The position numbers were made by a program, and so were the translations under genes. Of a stretch of 26,832 nucleotides of DNA, positions 26,543 to 26,832 are shown piece by piece. The notes below the pieces were generated by a model, which saw only the letters and a program-made list of their open reading frames with translations, was not told where the DNA came from and searched no databases. Numbering within the stretch: position 1 is the stretch's first letter; each line of letters begins with the position of its first letter. This stretch comes from a virus: the IMG/VR virus record IMGVR_UViG_3300034062_003981, positions 1-26,832 of that record; one strand, written 5' to 3'.

Positions 26543-26832
26543 CAAGGGCAGTTTAATGTCCTACTAGGCAGCTTGCTGTCTAGTGAAGAATAACTGTGGT
26601 GACACAGCCAAAGGAGGTATGCCTACATAACTCCGCCAGCAATGGTTCGTTTAGACAAGCCTGCTCAGATCCGCGAGGATCCCTTCACTGATAAGACCGG
26701 TGGAGGTAACAATGACGCTGGATGTTGTGGAAAGAATTAGTGGCTCAAGCGCCTGCAAGGGTAACGCAAGTCATTAGAGAGTAACAGGTGGTGCTGACCT
26801 CACAACAAAACCAGTCCAGTTAATTGGTATGA
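26543..26832 (+). ncRNA. Candidate structured RNA, continues beyond the window
   Basis: Hairpins with tight loops follow one another: CTAGGCAG-CTTG-CTGTCTAG (near 26563-26582), CTGTG-GTGA-CACAG (near 26594-26607), GGAGGTATG-CCTA-CATAACTCC (near 26614-26635) and GATCC-GCGA-GGATC (near 26669-26682). Two loops are GNRA. A perfect ribosome site AAAGGAGGT is buried in the third. A 21-codon frame (26712-26777, starting MTLDVVERIS) has GGAGG 5 nt upstream, but its coding status is doubtful. No other gene is seen to the window end. Confidence 0.5.

Noticed and set aside
26543-26832. RNase P RNA or a group I intron
   Set aside because: I could not find the conserved RNase P segments or a convincing P7/G-binding region of group I introns.

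Overview
The window reads as part of a large T4-like myovirus genome. Genes are dense, nearly all on the + strand, often joined by ATGA overlaps, and include many short uncharacterised proteins. It has a T4 RNase H-type nuclease, a MazG-like NTP pyrophosphohydrolase, a collagen-repeat structural protein, about ten tRNAs and no bacterial housekeeping genes. Several small proteins resemble ones I remember from T4-like cyanomyoviruses. The host is probably a freshwater betaproteobacterium (Burkholderiales-like): the phage carries a short porin of that type, and the proteolysis tag in its tmRNA has the ANDE start common in proteobacteria. The host call is inference.

Layout. 1-4980: a 7-deazaguanine island with queD, a GT-A glycosyltransferase, a B12-type radical SAM protein and queE. 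4980-9262: a tightly coupled run of nucleotide and DNA metabolism genes (cytidylyltransferase-like, SGNH-like, flap nuclease, MazG-like) and conserved small phage proteins. 9333-11056: a ParB/Srx-like protein and a convergent minus-strand GT10-like gene. 11082-15203: a cassette of very small genes under strong sigma70-like promoters, with a GIY-YIG nuclease, a tandem gene duplication and a recombination scar. 15274-17157: a collagen-like structural protein and a DUF6165-like protein. 17189-20617: tRNA-Met and tRNA-Arg, two paralogous PP-loop ATPases and a DUF2061 membrane protein. 20760-22377: a TRAP solute-binding-like protein, then a circularly permuted two-piece tmRNA gene. 22453-24335: a porin and a second GT10-like protein. 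24340-26832: an RNA-only region with promoters, small structured RNAs, a tRNA array and long-range stems.

The main discovery is at 21717-22377. The acceptor half of a tmRNA (ending CCA) lies upstream of its coding half. Their 7-bp acceptor stem pairs across a gap of about 380 nt and keeps the G3-U70 alanine identity pair. The coding half contains the frame ANDEKFLMAA followed by a stop. A GNAT-like acetyltransferase gene fills the intervening sequence almost exactly, ending one base before the coding half begins. The set looks built to rescue or retag stalled host ribosomes during infection, alongside the phage's own tRNAs.

Two promoter classes are visible. Host-type TTGACN-N16-18-TATAAT promoters precede the small-gene cassette, queD, queE, the tRNAs, the tmRNA, the porin and the RNA genes. 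T4-late-like NTAAATA boxes precede the collagen-like gene and a few others. I could not run folding or database searches, so all family assignments come from motifs read by eye.
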